Of a stretch of DNA of 64,000 nucleotides, positions 38,070 to 46,896 are shown piece after piece. How positions within the stretch are numbered: position 1 is the stretch's first letter; every line of letters begins with the position of its first letter. The notes beneath the pieces are model-generated. The model searched no databases and was not told the origin of the DNA. It saw nothing but the letters and a program-made list of their open reading frames with translations. This stretch comes from JACVRW01 sp963837445. Lineage in GTDB: Bacteria; Actinomycetota; Thermoleophilia; Solirubrobacterales; Thermoleophilaceae. Made by a program: the position numbers and the translations under genes. The stretch is from positions 1 through 64,000 of the forward strand of contig CAWINK010000002.1 of NCBI GenBank assembly GCA_963837445.1, in the 5' to 3' direction.

Positions 38070-39542
38070 ATGAGGCTGAGAGCGCTCCAGGTGATGGTCG
38101 CCGCGCTGGTGCTCGCGCCCGCGAGCGCGAGCGCCGCCGGGCCCGAGCCGGGCACGCCCGAGTACCTCCAGCGCGACAACCAGAACATCGTCGACGCCTA
38201 CGGCCGCCAGACCGGGCAGCAACTCGGCAATCCGGCCTACACGCAGGCGCTCATGGCCGAGCACAACGAGGTCTGGGTGCAGCAGCTCGCCCAGCAGGCG
38301 GCCACGCCGAACCGGCTCGCGATCACTCCGGGCAACGTCTTCCCTGGGTGGAACGGCGGGAACCCGTTGCGCCGCGGCTGGACCGGGCGGCGCGGGATGC
38401 GCGTGCCCGTCTCGTACACGAACCGCTACGGCGCCCTGATCAGGGGCAACGTGTTCGCGCCTCTCCCTGGGGCGCGCGATCCGTACACGGGCAGGCGGCT
38501 GCGGCGGCCATATCCGGGCGTGGTGATCACCACGGGGTCGATCCAGGGGTCGGAGCGCATGTACTGGTGGCTGGCCCAGGACCTCGCGGAGCGCGGCTAC
38601 GTCGTCCTCACCTATGACGTGCAGGGCCAGGGGACCTCGGAGACGTTGCCGCACGAGAACGAGCAGGTGAACGCGCTGCCGTTCTGCAACCCCCTCGCCA
38701 CGCCGGGGGCCGGAGAGGACTTCGGCTGTCCCGGCGTGCCCGCGCAGCAGGACTCGAACTTCGTGTACGGCACCCAGGACGCGCTCAGCTTCTTCCTCTC
38801 CACCCCGCGTCGGCCCTACCGCAACCGCTCCGGAGGCGACACGCCGGTGCACTCGTTCAACCCGCTCTGGCGGCTGTTCGACCGAAGCCGCGACCGCCGG
38901 ACGGCCACGCCGGGGCGCACCAGGCGCGTGGCGATCGTCGGCCACTCGCTCGGGGCCTCGGCGGTGTCGTACGTGCAGGGGGTCGACCGCCGCGTGGAGA
39001 CCGTCGTGGCGCTCGACAAGCTGAACGCGGGCGCGGGCGGCTTCCCCGGCCCGCAGGGTGTGAAGCCGGTCGTGCCGGCGCTAGCGGTCCAGGCCGAGTA
39101 CGGCTTCAACGTGCAGCCGTACTGGATGCAGCACGGCTCCTCGATCCAGCCGCGTCCTGGCCCGCCCAACCAGGCGCCGGACCCGCGCAGGGAGGCGACC
39201 ACGGGGTTCGACACGTGGCGCGCGGCCGGGGTCGAGTCGATGCTCGTGGTCCCGCGTGCCTCGACCCACCTCGAGTTCACGGACATCGCCTACGTCCTGC
39301 CGGCGAGCCGCTATGGCCAGGCGCTCACGAGCGTCTACGTGCAGAGATGGCTCGGTCGCTACCTCAAGCACCGCCGCACGCGGCTGCTCGCAGCGCGCTT
39401 CCGCTACCTGGAGCCGGTGGACGTGGGCAGGTGGGAGCCGATCGAGCTCGACCGCTCGGAGCGGCTGAGCTTCTACTTCTGCTCCGGATACTCGCTCGGC
39501 CGGCGGGTCAGCACCGACATCGCCGGCGTCGGCGGCTGCTAG
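38070..39542 (+). CDS. secreted alpha/beta hydrolase
   Basis: A 490-residue protein with a signal peptide (LQVMVAALVLAPASASA). The nucleophile elbow is VGHSLGASAVSYVQG. Preceding strands PGVVITTGSIQGSERMYWWL and GYVVLTYDVQGQGTSE follow the hydrolase core. The C-terminal region has a beta-rich extension with a THLEFTDIAY segment that may contain the catalytic His. Length and layout fit a secreted dienelactone-hydrolase- or lipase-like enzyme. It is convergent with the deazaflavin-type oxidoreductase (4-base overlap of stops). The substrate is unknown. Confidence 0.75.
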   Translation: MRLRALQVMVAALVLAPASASAAGPEPGTPEYLQRDNQNIVDAYGRQTGQQLGNPAYTQALMAEHNEVWVQQLAQQAATPNRLAITPGNVFPGWNGGNPLRRGWTGRRGMRVPVSYTNRYGALIRGNVFAPLPGARDPYTGRRLRRPYPGVVITTGSIQGSERMYWWLAQDLAERGYVVLTYDVQGQGTSETLPHENEQVNALPFCNPLATPGAGEDFGCPGVPAQQDSNFVYGTQDALSFFLSTPRRPYRNRSGGDTPVHSFNPLWRLFDRSRDRRTATPGRTRRVAIVGHSLGASAVSYVQGVDRRVETVVALDKLNAGAGGFPGPQGVKPVVPALAVQAEYGFNVQPYWMQHGSSIQPRPGPPNQAPDPRREATTGFDTWRAAGVESMLVVPRASTHLEFTDIAYVLPASRYGQALTSVYVQRWLGRYLKHRRTRLLAARFRYLEPVDVGRWEPIELDRSERLSFYFCSGYSLGRRVSTDIAGVGGC

Positions 39543-40039
39543 GCGCGCTCGAGGACGACGATCGGGATCTCGCGCTTGCCGGCGCGGACCTTGTACTCGG
39601 CGTAGCCGGGGTAGTAGTCCACGGCCTCGGCCCAGAGGCGGCCGCGCTCGTCGCCCTCGGCCTCCCTCGCGATGTAGTCCCCGGTGGTCCCGCCGGGGCC
39701 GAGGAATCTGACGCGCGGGTTCGCGCGGATGTTGTGCAGCCAGGAGGGATGGCGTGGAGCGCCGCCCATCGAGGCGATCAGGACCACGTGGTCACCGTCG
39801 CGGATGAACAGCAGCGGGATCTTCCTGACCTCGCCGCTCTTCGCGCCGACGGATTCGAGCATGCCCACCTGCTGGCCGATGCTGATGCTCACACGCCCGC
39901 GCGAGAGCGGGAGCAGCACCCGGTCCACCCGCATAGCCACGTTGATGTAGAACCACGAGCCGGGCTTGGACTGGGCGAACCGCTCGCCAAGACGCTCGAT
40001 CCCGCTCACTTGACGGCGGCGCGCCGTTCCTGTGCTCAT
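39539..40039 (-). CDS. nitroreductase family deazaflavin-dependent oxidoreductase
   Basis: A 166-residue protein of the Ddn/F420-binding split-barrel family: VGAKSGEVRKIPLLFIRDGD, VLIASMGGAPRHPSWLHNIRANP and YPGYAEYKVRAGKREIPIVVLE are characteristic. It should bind the deazaflavin F420 and catalyse hydride transfer; mycobacterial Ddn activates nitroimidazoles, and others reduce quinones or fatty acids. The presence suggests that the organism makes F420. It is divergent from the next gene with only 2 bp between starts. Confidence 0.88.
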   Translation of the reverse strand: MSTGTARRRQVSGIERLGERFAQSKPGSWFYINVAMRVDRVLLPLSRGRVSISIGQQVGMLESVGAKSGEVRKIPLLFIRDGDHVVLIASMGGAPRHPSWLHNIRANPRVRFLGPGGTTGDYIAREAEGDERGRLWAEAVDYYPGYAEYKVRAGKREIPIVVLERA

Positions 40040-40041
40040 GT

Positions 40042-41238
40042 GTGCAAGCTATACCGGTGCTCGACCTCGCCGCAGTGCGCTCGCAGTTCCCGGCCCTGGC
40101 CTCCGACGCCGCCTTCTTCGATGGCCCGGGCGGCTCGCAGGTGCCGCAGTCGGTGATCGACGCGGTGGCGGGGTACCTGCGCGACTCGAACGCCAACCTG
40201 GGCGGCGCGTTCGCCACCTCGCGGGCGTCCGATGAAGTGATGGAGAGGGCGCGCGCGGCCGCCGCCGAGTTCATGGGCGGTGACTACGAGGGCATCGCCT
40301 TCGGAGCCAACATGACGACGCTGAACTTCCAGCTGGCGCACGCCGTGGCCCGCACGCTGTCGCCTGGCGACGAGATCGTGGTGACCGCGCTGGACCACGA
40401 CGCGAACGTCTCGCCCTGGCTCGTGGTGGCCGGCGACCACGATCTCGTGGTCCGCACCGCGCCGCTGCGGGCCGACGACGTGACGCTCGACATCGACGCC
40501 CTGGAGGAGCTGATCGGCGAGCGCACCCGCGTGGTGGCGTTCACGCTGGCCTCGAACGCGGTCGGCTCGATCCCGGACGCCGGCCGGATCGCGGCGGCGG
40601 CTCACGCTGTCGGGGCGCTCGCCTGGGCGGACGGTGTCCATCTCGCCCCGCACCGGCGACTGCGCGCACGCGAGCTTGGGCTGGACGTCGTGCTCTGCTC
40701 GCCGTACAAGTTCTTCGGGCCGCACCTCGGGATCGCATCGATCCGGCCCGACCTGGCGGCCTCGCTGCCCGCGGACCGGGTGCGGCCGGCGTCCGAGGAT
40801 CCGCCTGGCCATCGCTTCGAGACCGGCACCCAGTCACACGAGGCCATTGCGGGCGCGCTCGCCGCGATCGAGTACCTGCGCGAGCTGGGCGGCGACCTCG
40901 ACACCGGGTTCGCCCTGATCGAGAAGCACGAGACGAACCTGGCCGCCCGCTTCCTCAGCGGGCTGCCGGACGGAGTCGAGCTCTACGGGATCAGGACGCC
41001 CGAGGGCCGCACGCCGACGTTCTGCTTCAACGTGCCGGGCCGCTCGCCCCGCGAGGTGGCCGAGCTGCTCGGCGAGCGCGATCTCTATGTCTGGGACGGC
41101 GACTACTACGCCCTCGAGCCGATGCGAGCCCTCGGACTCGCGGACAGCGGCGGCGCGGTAAGAGCGGGCTTCCTGCACTACACGACCGAGGACGAGGTCG
41201 ACCGGCTGCTCGAAGCGCTGGCGGACCTGGCGCCGTAG
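40042..41238 (+). CDS. cysteine desulfurase-like aminotransferase class V
   Basis: A 398-residue fold-type I PLP enzyme. The PLP lysine is K223 in LCSPYKFFGPH, preceded by AWADGVHLAPHRR (Asp and His positions). FFDGPGGSQVPQSVIDA and NMTTLNFQLAHAVAR mark the N-terminal part; ETGTQSHEAIAGALAAIEYL marks the small-domain junction. This is the TIGR01976-type cysteine desulfurase-like subgroup. It may be a sulfur-transfer or amino-acid lyase; no IscU or SufU gene is near. Start GTG 40042, with no room for a separate promoter from the divergent oxidoreductase. Confidence 0.85.
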   Translation: MQAIPVLDLAAVRSQFPALASDAAFFDGPGGSQVPQSVIDAVAGYLRDSNANLGGAFATSRASDEVMERARAAAAEFMGGDYEGIAFGANMTTLNFQLAHAVARTLSPGDEIVVTALDHDANVSPWLVVAGDHDLVVRTAPLRADDVTLDIDALEELIGERTRVVAFTLASNAVGSIPDAGRIAAAAHAVGALAWADGVHLAPHRRLRARELGLDVVLCSPYKFFGPHLGIASIRPDLAASLPADRVRPASEDPPGHRFETGTQSHEAIAGALAAIEYLRELGGDLDTGFALIEKHETNLAARFLSGLPDGVELYGIRTPEGRTPTFCFNVPGRSPREVAELLGERDLYVWDGDYYALEPMRALGLADSGGAVRAGFLHYTTEDEVDRLLEALADLAP

Positions 41239-41288
41239 CGCCGCCACCGCTTCCGCGCGCCCGCGCGACCGACCCCTCGCGCCGGGTC

Positions 41289-41326
41289 TGGCGCTTTTCG
41301 TTTCCGTTTCGCAACGGAAAGCGCCA
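41289..41326. terminator. stem-loop downstream of aminotransferase gene
   Basis: A hairpin with an inner 8-bp stem (TTTCCGTT / AACGGAAA with a TCGC loop, 41301-41320) inside a 6-bp outer stem (TGGCGC 41289-41294 / GCGCCA 41321-41326), with a 6-base bulge on the left arm. It lies 50 bp after the aminotransferase stop and 145 bp before the next start. There is no T-run, so it could be a factor-dependent terminator or a processing site. Confidence 0.5.
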
Positions 41327-41470
41327 AACCCACGACGGGCGGAGCGGCGGATCCCTCCGTGCTCGTTCGCTTGCTCCGCCCGCGGCTGAGCGCAAACCCC
41401 GCAAGGAGGGGGAAGAAAGGCTGAGGTGGTGCCCGGGGCGGCCGGACGGCGTGCTTCACTGGTCGTTCGG

Positions 41471-42265
41471 ATGCAGAACGAGCCCCTCGACGACGACCAG
41501 CCCGCGGACGCCGCCCCGCGTGGTGCGCCGCACCTCCGCCAGGGTGGGATGCGCACGGAGCCGTGCCGCTACGGGCAGTGTGACGGCAGCGGCTGGATAG
41601 AGGTCGAGGAGACGAACGGCGCCCACGAGTGCAGCTGCCGCCGGGAACGCGTGGCCGCTGCGAGGGCGGCCCGGCTGGCCACCTCGATCCCGAGGCGCTA
41701 CCTGGAGGTCGACTTCGAGCGCTGGCCGATCACCAACCTCGATCAGCGGATCGTCCGCGAGGTGCGCAAGTACTGCCGGCGCCTCGACGACAACCTGAAG
41801 GATGGGCGCGGCCTCTACTTCTTCGGCGCGATCGGCAGCGGCAAGACCAGCCTCGCGATGTGTGTTGCCAAGGAAGTGCTGCGCGAGCGCCGCTCGCTCG
41901 CGATCTTCTCCGGGCCCGAGCTGCTCGCGCGCATCAGCGCGACCTACGAGGACCGCTCCCAGGACACCTACCTCGGCCTGCTGCGGCTGCTCGGGAGCGT
42001 CGACTTCCTCATCCTCGAGGATCTCGCCGTTGCGAAGCAGAACGAGTGGCGGCTCGAGCAGCTCTACGCAGTGATCAACCGGCGCTACGAGGACCGGCGC
42101 CCGGTGCTGGTGACTGCCGACGTGGGCAACCCCGAGGCGCTCGGCGACCACATCGGGCACCGCACCTGTTCGCGCCTGCTGGAGATGTGCGAGCCGATGC
42201 CGTTCCTCGACGGAGACCACCGTGTCAAGGCCACTACGCCTGACGACGTTCGGCTCGCTAGCTAG
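41471..42265 (+). CDS. DnaC-like AAA+ ATPase with an N-terminal zinc-binding motif
   Basis: A 264-residue ATPase (from ATG 41471; the frame opens 45 bases upstream). The N-terminus has CRYGQCDGSGWIEVEE and HECSCRR, a four-cysteine motif seen in DnaC/DnaI-type helicase loaders. Walker A is FFGAIGSGKTS, Walker B VDFLILEDLAVAK, and sensor region PVLVTADVGNPEALG, then RLLEMCEPMPFLDG. It may load the replicative helicase or act in DNA repair. No IstA transposase is nearby, so an insertion-element origin is unlikely. Its end overlaps the next start by 44 bp. Confidence 0.75.
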   Translation: MQNEPLDDDQPADAAPRGAPHLRQGGMRTEPCRYGQCDGSGWIEVEETNGAHECSCRRERVAAARAARLATSIPRRYLEVDFERWPITNLDQRIVREVRKYCRRLDDNLKDGRGLYFFGAIGSGKTSLAMCVAKEVLRERRSLAIFSGPELLARISATYEDRSQDTYLGLLRLLGSVDFLILEDLAVAKQNEWRLEQLYAVINRRYEDRRPVLVTADVGNPEALGDHIGHRTCSRLLEMCEPMPFLDGDHRVKATTPDDVRLAS

Positions 42266-43115
42266 CGCGCTTGTGGCCATCGGCGTGCTCGCGCTGCCCG
42301 CCGGGGCGGCCGCGCAGGAGCGGACCGTCGAGACCGCCTCGTCGGGTCAGGTCACGGCCGAGCTCTCGTACGTCAAGCGGAGGAGGGGCAGGGCCGGCTT
42401 CCGCTTCGACGAGTTCCGCGACTTCCGCGTTCGCGTTCTGCGCGGCGGCCAGGTTCTCTACGACAAGCCGATCGGGAAGCCGTGCGAGCAGTTCTGCACG
42501 CCCACCGAGTCGGCGTTGACCCGCAGGCACGTGGGCCTGCGCGACCTGAACGGCGACGGCGAGCCGGAGGCGATCGTGGACCTCTTCACCGGTGGCACCA
42601 GCTGCTGCGTGTTCGTCTACGCGTTCGGCTTCGACCCCGCCGCGAACGTGTACCGGCGCGCGCGGCTCGACACCGGCGGCGGGTTCGTGGTGCGCGACTC
42701 CGGCGGCGACGGCGTGCTCGAGCTCGTGGGCGACGACTTCCGCTTCCGGGGGCTCTTCACGTGCGGGGCCTGTGGCTCGAGGCCGATCCGCATCTGGCAC
42801 TACGGGCTGACCCGGTTCGAGGCGGTCACGCCCTCGTTCCCCGCCAGGATCCGCACGCACGCGCGGCGGATGAAGCGCATCTACGAGCGCGTCCGCCACC
42901 GCAAGGACGCGCCCGTGTTCGTGAAGGGAGCGCTCACGCCATACGCGGCCGACCTCTGCCTGCTCGACCGCTGCGGCGCCGGCTTCCGGCTCGTGCGGCT
43001 GGCGATCAGGCGCGGCGAGCTCGACCGGCGCTCGGACTTCGACGTCTCGCCCCACGGTGCCGCCTACCTGAGCGCGCTCAAGCGCTTCCTGCGCCGCACC
43101 GGCTACCTGAACTGA
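42222..43115 (+). CDS. secreted protein of unknown function
   Basis: A 297-residue secreted protein with signal peptide (TTFGSLASALVAIGVLALPAGAAA). It has an FG-GAP/VCBS-like stretch HVGLRDLNGDGEPEAIVDLFTGG, which suggests calcium binding within a beta-propeller-like blade, and CC and CGACG cysteine pairs. I cannot assign a function. The start is a GTG (42222) inside the end of the DnaC-like gene; a shorter start is possible. It is convergent with the MTH1187 gene. Confidence 0.6.
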   Translation: MSRPLRLTTFGSLASALVAIGVLALPAGAAAQERTVETASSGQVTAELSYVKRRRGRAGFRFDEFRDFRVRVLRGGQVLYDKPIGKPCEQFCTPTESALTRRHVGLRDLNGDGEPEAIVDLFTGGTSCCVFVYAFGFDPAANVYRRARLDTGGGFVVRDSGGDGVLELVGDDFRFRGLFTCGACGSRPIRIWHYGLTRFEAVTPSFPARIRTHARRMKRIYERVRHRKDAPVFVKGALTPYAADLCLLDRCGAGFRLVRLAIRRGELDRRSDFDVSPHGAAYLSALKRFLRRTGYLN

Positions 43116-43117
43116 CG

Positions 43118-43432
43118 CTAGATGTCGTCGCCGAGGCGGTCCTCGACGCTGCGGACCTTGTCGTCGAGCGTCTGGCCCGGGCGGTCGCGGCGCTCGTCCA
43201 GCTTGAGCACCGTGTAGACGCGCTGCACGCCCTGCTCGAACGGCACGGCGTGCAGCTCGGCGACGACCGCGAGGATGTCCTCGGTCGTGCCCTCGAGCGA
43301 GGTGCCCATCGCGTGCATCCGGAAGCGCACGCGCTCCTGCCCCCGCAGCCGGCGCTGGATCTCGGCGATGTACTCGCTCGCACTGAGCTCCTGTCGGCCC
43401 AGCGCGAGAACCGTGAGGTCGGCCGTGGCCAT
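43118..43432 (-). CDS. MTH1187-family thiamine-binding protein
   Basis: A 104-residue protein of the MTH1187/YkoF-like family (DUF77): the pattern VRFRMHAMGTSLEGTTEDILAVV and RVYTVLKLDERRDRPGQTL is diagnostic. Relatives bind thiamine and its precursors as ferredoxin-like dimers. It starts with ATG right at the end of the 3-hydroxyacyl-CoA dehydrogenase gene (1-base overlap), so it is the last gene of that operon. Its function in fatty acid metabolism is unclear. Confidence 0.85.
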   Translation of the reverse strand: MATADLTVLALGRQELSASEYIAEIQRRLRGQERVRFRMHAMGTSLEGTTEDILAVVAELHAVPFEQGVQRVYTVLKLDERRDRPGQTLDDKVRSVEDRLGDDI

Positions 43433-44950
43433 CAGTCTCGAAGGCTACGCCCGAGCGCAGCGGCACGCCGCAGGAGCGGCGCGGCGCGGTAGCGCTCCTC
43501 GCGCCGCTCCTCCCAGAGCCCGTCGAGCACGGCGAGCACATGGTCGAGCCCGACCGCCTCGCTCCAGGCCACGGGTCCACGCGGATGGGAGAGCCCGAGC
43601 GTGAGCCCGGTGTCCACGTCGTCGCCTGAGCCCACGCCCTCGCCGATCGCGAAGGCGGCCTCGTTCACGAGCTGGCAGACGATTCGGCCGAGCACGAGGC
43701 CCGGCGCGTCCTCGACCCACTCGGAGAGGAAGCCCAGCCTCGAGAAGAACTCCTCGGCGGCCTCGGCGGCGAACCGCTGCGTCCTGGGGAGCCGGGTCAG
43801 CTCGACCATGCGAACGTGCTCGAGCGGCGGCAGCAGGTGGAACCCCACGGCCCCCTGCTCGCCCCGCCCTACAAGGCTCGTGGCGGCGCAGAGCACGAGC
43901 AGGGGAGCGCCTCCCGGGGGCGAGGGGTGAGGGCGCGGTCCCGCGTCGACCACCAGCTCGGTGGGGCCGCCCTCGCGCAGCTCGAAGCCGGCGGAGCGGG
44001 CGCGGTCGCGCAGGCCGTCGGCCAGCGGGCCTTCCCCGAGGATCGAGACGGTCGTACCCTCACCGCCGCCCACGGCGGGTGGCTCGGGATCGTCCGGCCT
44101 GTACGGCGTGCCCTCCACGTATTCGTAGTAGCCGCGCCCGCTCTTCCTGCCGAGCCGACCGGCGTCCACCATGCGCGCCTGGATGGGGTTCGGCCGCCAG
44201 CGCGGCTCGCCGAAGGAGAGCTCCGTGAACGAGACCGCCACCTCGAAGCCCACGTCGATGCCCACAAGGTCCATCAGCTCGAACGGGCCCATGCGAAAGC
44301 CGCCGCCGAGCCGGCAGATGCGGTCGATCTGCTCGTGCGTGGCCGCGCGCTCCTGGCGCAGCCGCAGCGCCTCGGCCGAGAACGGGCGGCCGCAGCGGTT
44401 GACGAGGAAGCCGGGGCCGTCGGCCACCACGATCACGTCCTTGCCCATTGCCCGGCCGACCTCCTGGGCGAGCTCCACCACGCCCTCCGAGCTCTGCTCG
44501 GCGCGAATCACCTCCAGCAACGGCATCAACGGAGGCGGGTTGAAGAAGTGCATGCCGACGACGTTCTCCGGCCTCGCCGCCGCTCCGGCAAGCGACGTGA
44601 TCGGAATCGATGAGGTGTTCGTGGCCAGCACGACGTCGTCGCCGCACACCATGGACAGGGCGCCGAACAGGTCCCGCTTGAGGTCCGGCGCGCTCGGGCG
44701 CCGCCTCGATGACCAGGTCGCACGGAGCGAGCGCGTCGAGCGACGAGACCGGCTCGAGCAACTTGACCGCGTCCTCGCCCACGCGCCCCTTCTCGGCCCA
44801 CTTCGCAAGGCCGCCCCGGGCGGCGGCCACCCCGCGCTCGAGCGCCTCCGGCACGGGGTCGTGAAGAAGCGTGCGCATCCCCGCCGCGGCACCGAGCTGG
44901 GCGATGCCGGCGCCCATGGTGCCGGCGCCCACCACCCCGAGCACGGTCAC
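43432..44950 (-). CDS. 3-hydroxyacyl-CoA dehydrogenase (one frameshift)
   Basis: About 505 residues over two frames. The N-terminal NAD-binding part (VGAGTMGAGIAQLGAAAG) lies in a frame from GTG 44948-44950. After about 44697 the frame changes to LKRDLFGALSMV, ATNTSSIPITSLAG and GMHFFNPPPLMPLLEV. The break is +1; the joined length is a multiple of three plus one. A duplicated C-terminal domain (RLGRKSGRGYYEY, then a second 3HCDH-like part) follows. The enzyme oxidises L-3-hydroxyacyl-CoA with NAD+ in beta-oxidation. Its GTGA start overlaps the enoyl-CoA hydratase stop. Confidence 0.85.
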
Positions 44951-45714
44951 TGTCCGCGGAACTCCGGCTTGCGCTTCTCGAGGAAGGCCGTCATGCCCTC
45001 CACGCGGTCCTCGGTGGCCATGGCGAGCTCGTACAGGCGCCGCTCGTGGTCGAGTCCGGCGGACATCGGTGTCTCCTCGGCGGCGAGCACGGCCTGCTTC
45101 GCGAGCCGGACGGCGAGTGGCGGGCGCTCCGCCACGGCCGCGGCCAGCTCGAGAGCGGCGTCGAGCCACCCGTCGGCGGGAGCGACGCTCGTGACGATGC
45201 CGAGCTCGTGCGCCTCGGCCGCGTCGATGCGCCGCCCGGTGAGCACCAGCTCCATCGCGCGCTGCTTGCCCATGACTCGCGCGAGCCGCTGCGTGCCTCC
45301 GCCGCCCGGAATGATCCCCAGCAGGATCTCCGGCTGGCCGAACTCGGCTCGCTCCGACGCCACGATCATGTCGCACGCCAGCGCCAGCTCGCAGCCGCCG
45401 CCGAGCGCATATCCGGAGACGGCCGCCACGAGCGGCGTCCGGATCGCCGCGAGCCGCGGCCAGAAGCGCGCCGCGGGGGAGGTGAGCACCTCCGCGAAGG
45501 TCCGCTTGGCCATCGCCTTGATGTCGGCGCCGGCCGCGAACCAGTCGTCGCCGCCCGCGATGACGATGCAGCGCACCCCGGGGTCCTCGTCCCAGCTCTC
45601 GCACAGCGCGGCCAGCTCCTCCATCAGCTCCGGCGACAGCGCGTTGCGCGCCTCCGGGCGGTCCAGGCGAGCCAGGCCGACGGCGCCACGGGTCTCGGCG
45701 GAGACGGTGGCCAT
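44947..45714 (-). CDS. enoyl-CoA hydratase
   Basis: A 255-residue crotonase. Catalytic features: AAGADIKAMAKR (oxyanion hole), YALGGGCELALACDMI with one Glu, and FGQPEILLGIIPGGGGTQRL with the second Glu, as in typical short-chain enoyl-CoA hydratases. C-terminal MTAFLEKRKPEFRG is standard. It hydrates trans-2-enoyl-CoA to 3-hydroxyacyl-CoA, the substrate of the next gene in the operon. The start ATG at 45712-45714 lies 2 bases after the stop of the acyl-CoA dehydrogenase gene. Confidence 0.92.
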   Translation of the reverse strand: MATVSAETRGAVGLARLDRPEARNALSPELMEELAALCESWDEDPGVRCIVIAGGDDWFAAGADIKAMAKRTFAEVLTSPAARFWPRLAAIRTPLVAAVSGYALGGGCELALACDMIVASERAEFGQPEILLGIIPGGGGTQRLARVMGKQRAMELVLTGRRIDAAEAHELGIVTSVAPADGWLDAALELAAAVAERPPLAVRLAKQAVLAAEETPMSAGLDHERRLYELAMATEDRVEGMTAFLEKRKPEFRGQ

Positions 45715-45716
45715 CG

Positions 45717-46877
45717 CTACGGCACCAGGGCGTTGATGCCCGTCACGGACCTGGCGATGATCAGCTTCTGGATCTGGGACGTGCCCTCGTAGAGCGTCGT
45801 GACGCGGGCGTCGCGGAAATAGCGCTCCACGGGGTAGTCGTCCACGTAGCCGGAGCCGCCGTGCACCTGGATCGCCGTGCTCGCGCAGTTCACCGCCGCC
45901 TCGGTTGCGTAGAGCTTCGCGATCGACGTCTCGGTGGTGTTCGGCTTGCCGGTGTCCTTCAGCCAGCCGGCGCGCCAGACCAGCCCGCGCGCCGCCTCTG
46001 TCTGCACGACCATGTCCGCGATCATCTCCTGCACGAGCTGGAAGGAGGCGATCGGGCGGTCGAACTGGGTGCGCTCCTTCGCGTAGGTCACGGACGCGTC
46101 CACGGATCCCTGGCAGATCCCCACGCAGCCGGCGGCAACGCTGTAGCGGCCCGAGTCGAGCGCCGACATGGCGATCTTGAAGCCGTCGCCGACCTCGCCC
46201 ATGAGCGCGCCGTCGGGCACCTCCACGCCGTCGAGCGCCAGCTCGGCGGTGTCGGAGCCCTTGAGACCGAGCTTGCCGTGGATCTCCTGTGACGAGAAGC
46301 CGGGGCTGTCCGTGGGCACCAGGAAGCACGCCAGGCCCTTGTGCTTCTTCTCGGGATCGGTCTGGGCGAAGATCATCGCGAGCTTCGCGTAGTTGCCGAG
46401 CGAGATCCACATCTTGCCGCCGTTGATGCGCCAGCCGCCGTCGATCTTCTCGGCGCGCGTCTTCAGGTTCGAGGCGTCCGAGCCGGTGTCCGGCTCGGTG
46501 AGCCCGAAGCAGCCGAGCGCCTCGCCGGAGCAGAGCTGCGGAAGCCACTCCTGCTTCTGCTCGTCGCTGCCCCAGCGGACGATCGACGAGCAGACGAGCG
46601 AGGTCACGACCGAGATCACGGTGCGCATGGCCGAGTCGTTGCGCCCGATCTCCTCGACTATCAGCCCGTAGGTGAGGTAGTCCACGCCGCGACCGCCGTG
46701 CTCCTCGGGAACGATGGCGCCGAGGAAGCCCATATCGGCCATCTTCTGCACGAGCTCGGTGTCGAAGTGCTCGTTGCGGTCGTTCTCGCGGGCGCGTGGA
46801 GCCACCTCGCGGTCGCTGAAATCCCGCGCCGTCTCGCGGATCAGCTGCTGTTCGTCAGTGAGTTCGAAGTCGATCAT
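45717..46877 (-). CDS. acyl-CoA dehydrogenase
   Basis: A 386-residue flavoprotein of the acyl-CoA dehydrogenase family. CFGLTEPDTGSDASNLKTRA (FAD site), WRINGGKMWISLGNYAKL, and the catalytic Glu in TLYEGTSQIQKLIIARS are visible. Length and order match short/branched-chain acyl-CoA dehydrogenases. It makes 2-enoyl-CoA and passes electrons to ETF. It is the first gene of the ACAD-ECH-HAD-MTH1187 operon and is divergent from the Ser/Thr kinase with 19 bp between starts. Confidence 0.95.
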   Translation of the reverse strand: MIDFELTDEQQLIRETARDFSDREVAPRARENDRNEHFDTELVQKMADMGFLGAIVPEEHGGRGVDYLTYGLIVEEIGRNDSAMRTVISVVTSLVCSSIVRWGSDEQKQEWLPQLCSGEALGCFGLTEPDTGSDASNLKTRAEKIDGGWRINGGKMWISLGNYAKLAMIFAQTDPEKKHKGLACFLVPTDSPGFSSQEIHGKLGLKGSDTAELALDGVEVPDGALMGEVGDGFKIAMSALDSGRYSVAAGCVGICQGSVDASVTYAKERTQFDRPIASFQLVQEMIADMVVQTEAARGLVWRAGWLKDTGKPNTTETSIAKLYATEAAVNCASTAIQVHGGSGYVDDYPVERYFRDARVTTLYEGTSQIQKLIIARSVTGINALVP

Positions 46878-46896
46878 GTGTTCCTAATTCTGCAAG

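Noticed and set aside
41471..42265. IstB-type transposition helper
   Set aside because: The ATPase is DnaC-like, but no IstA transposase or terminal inverted repeats are seen near it.
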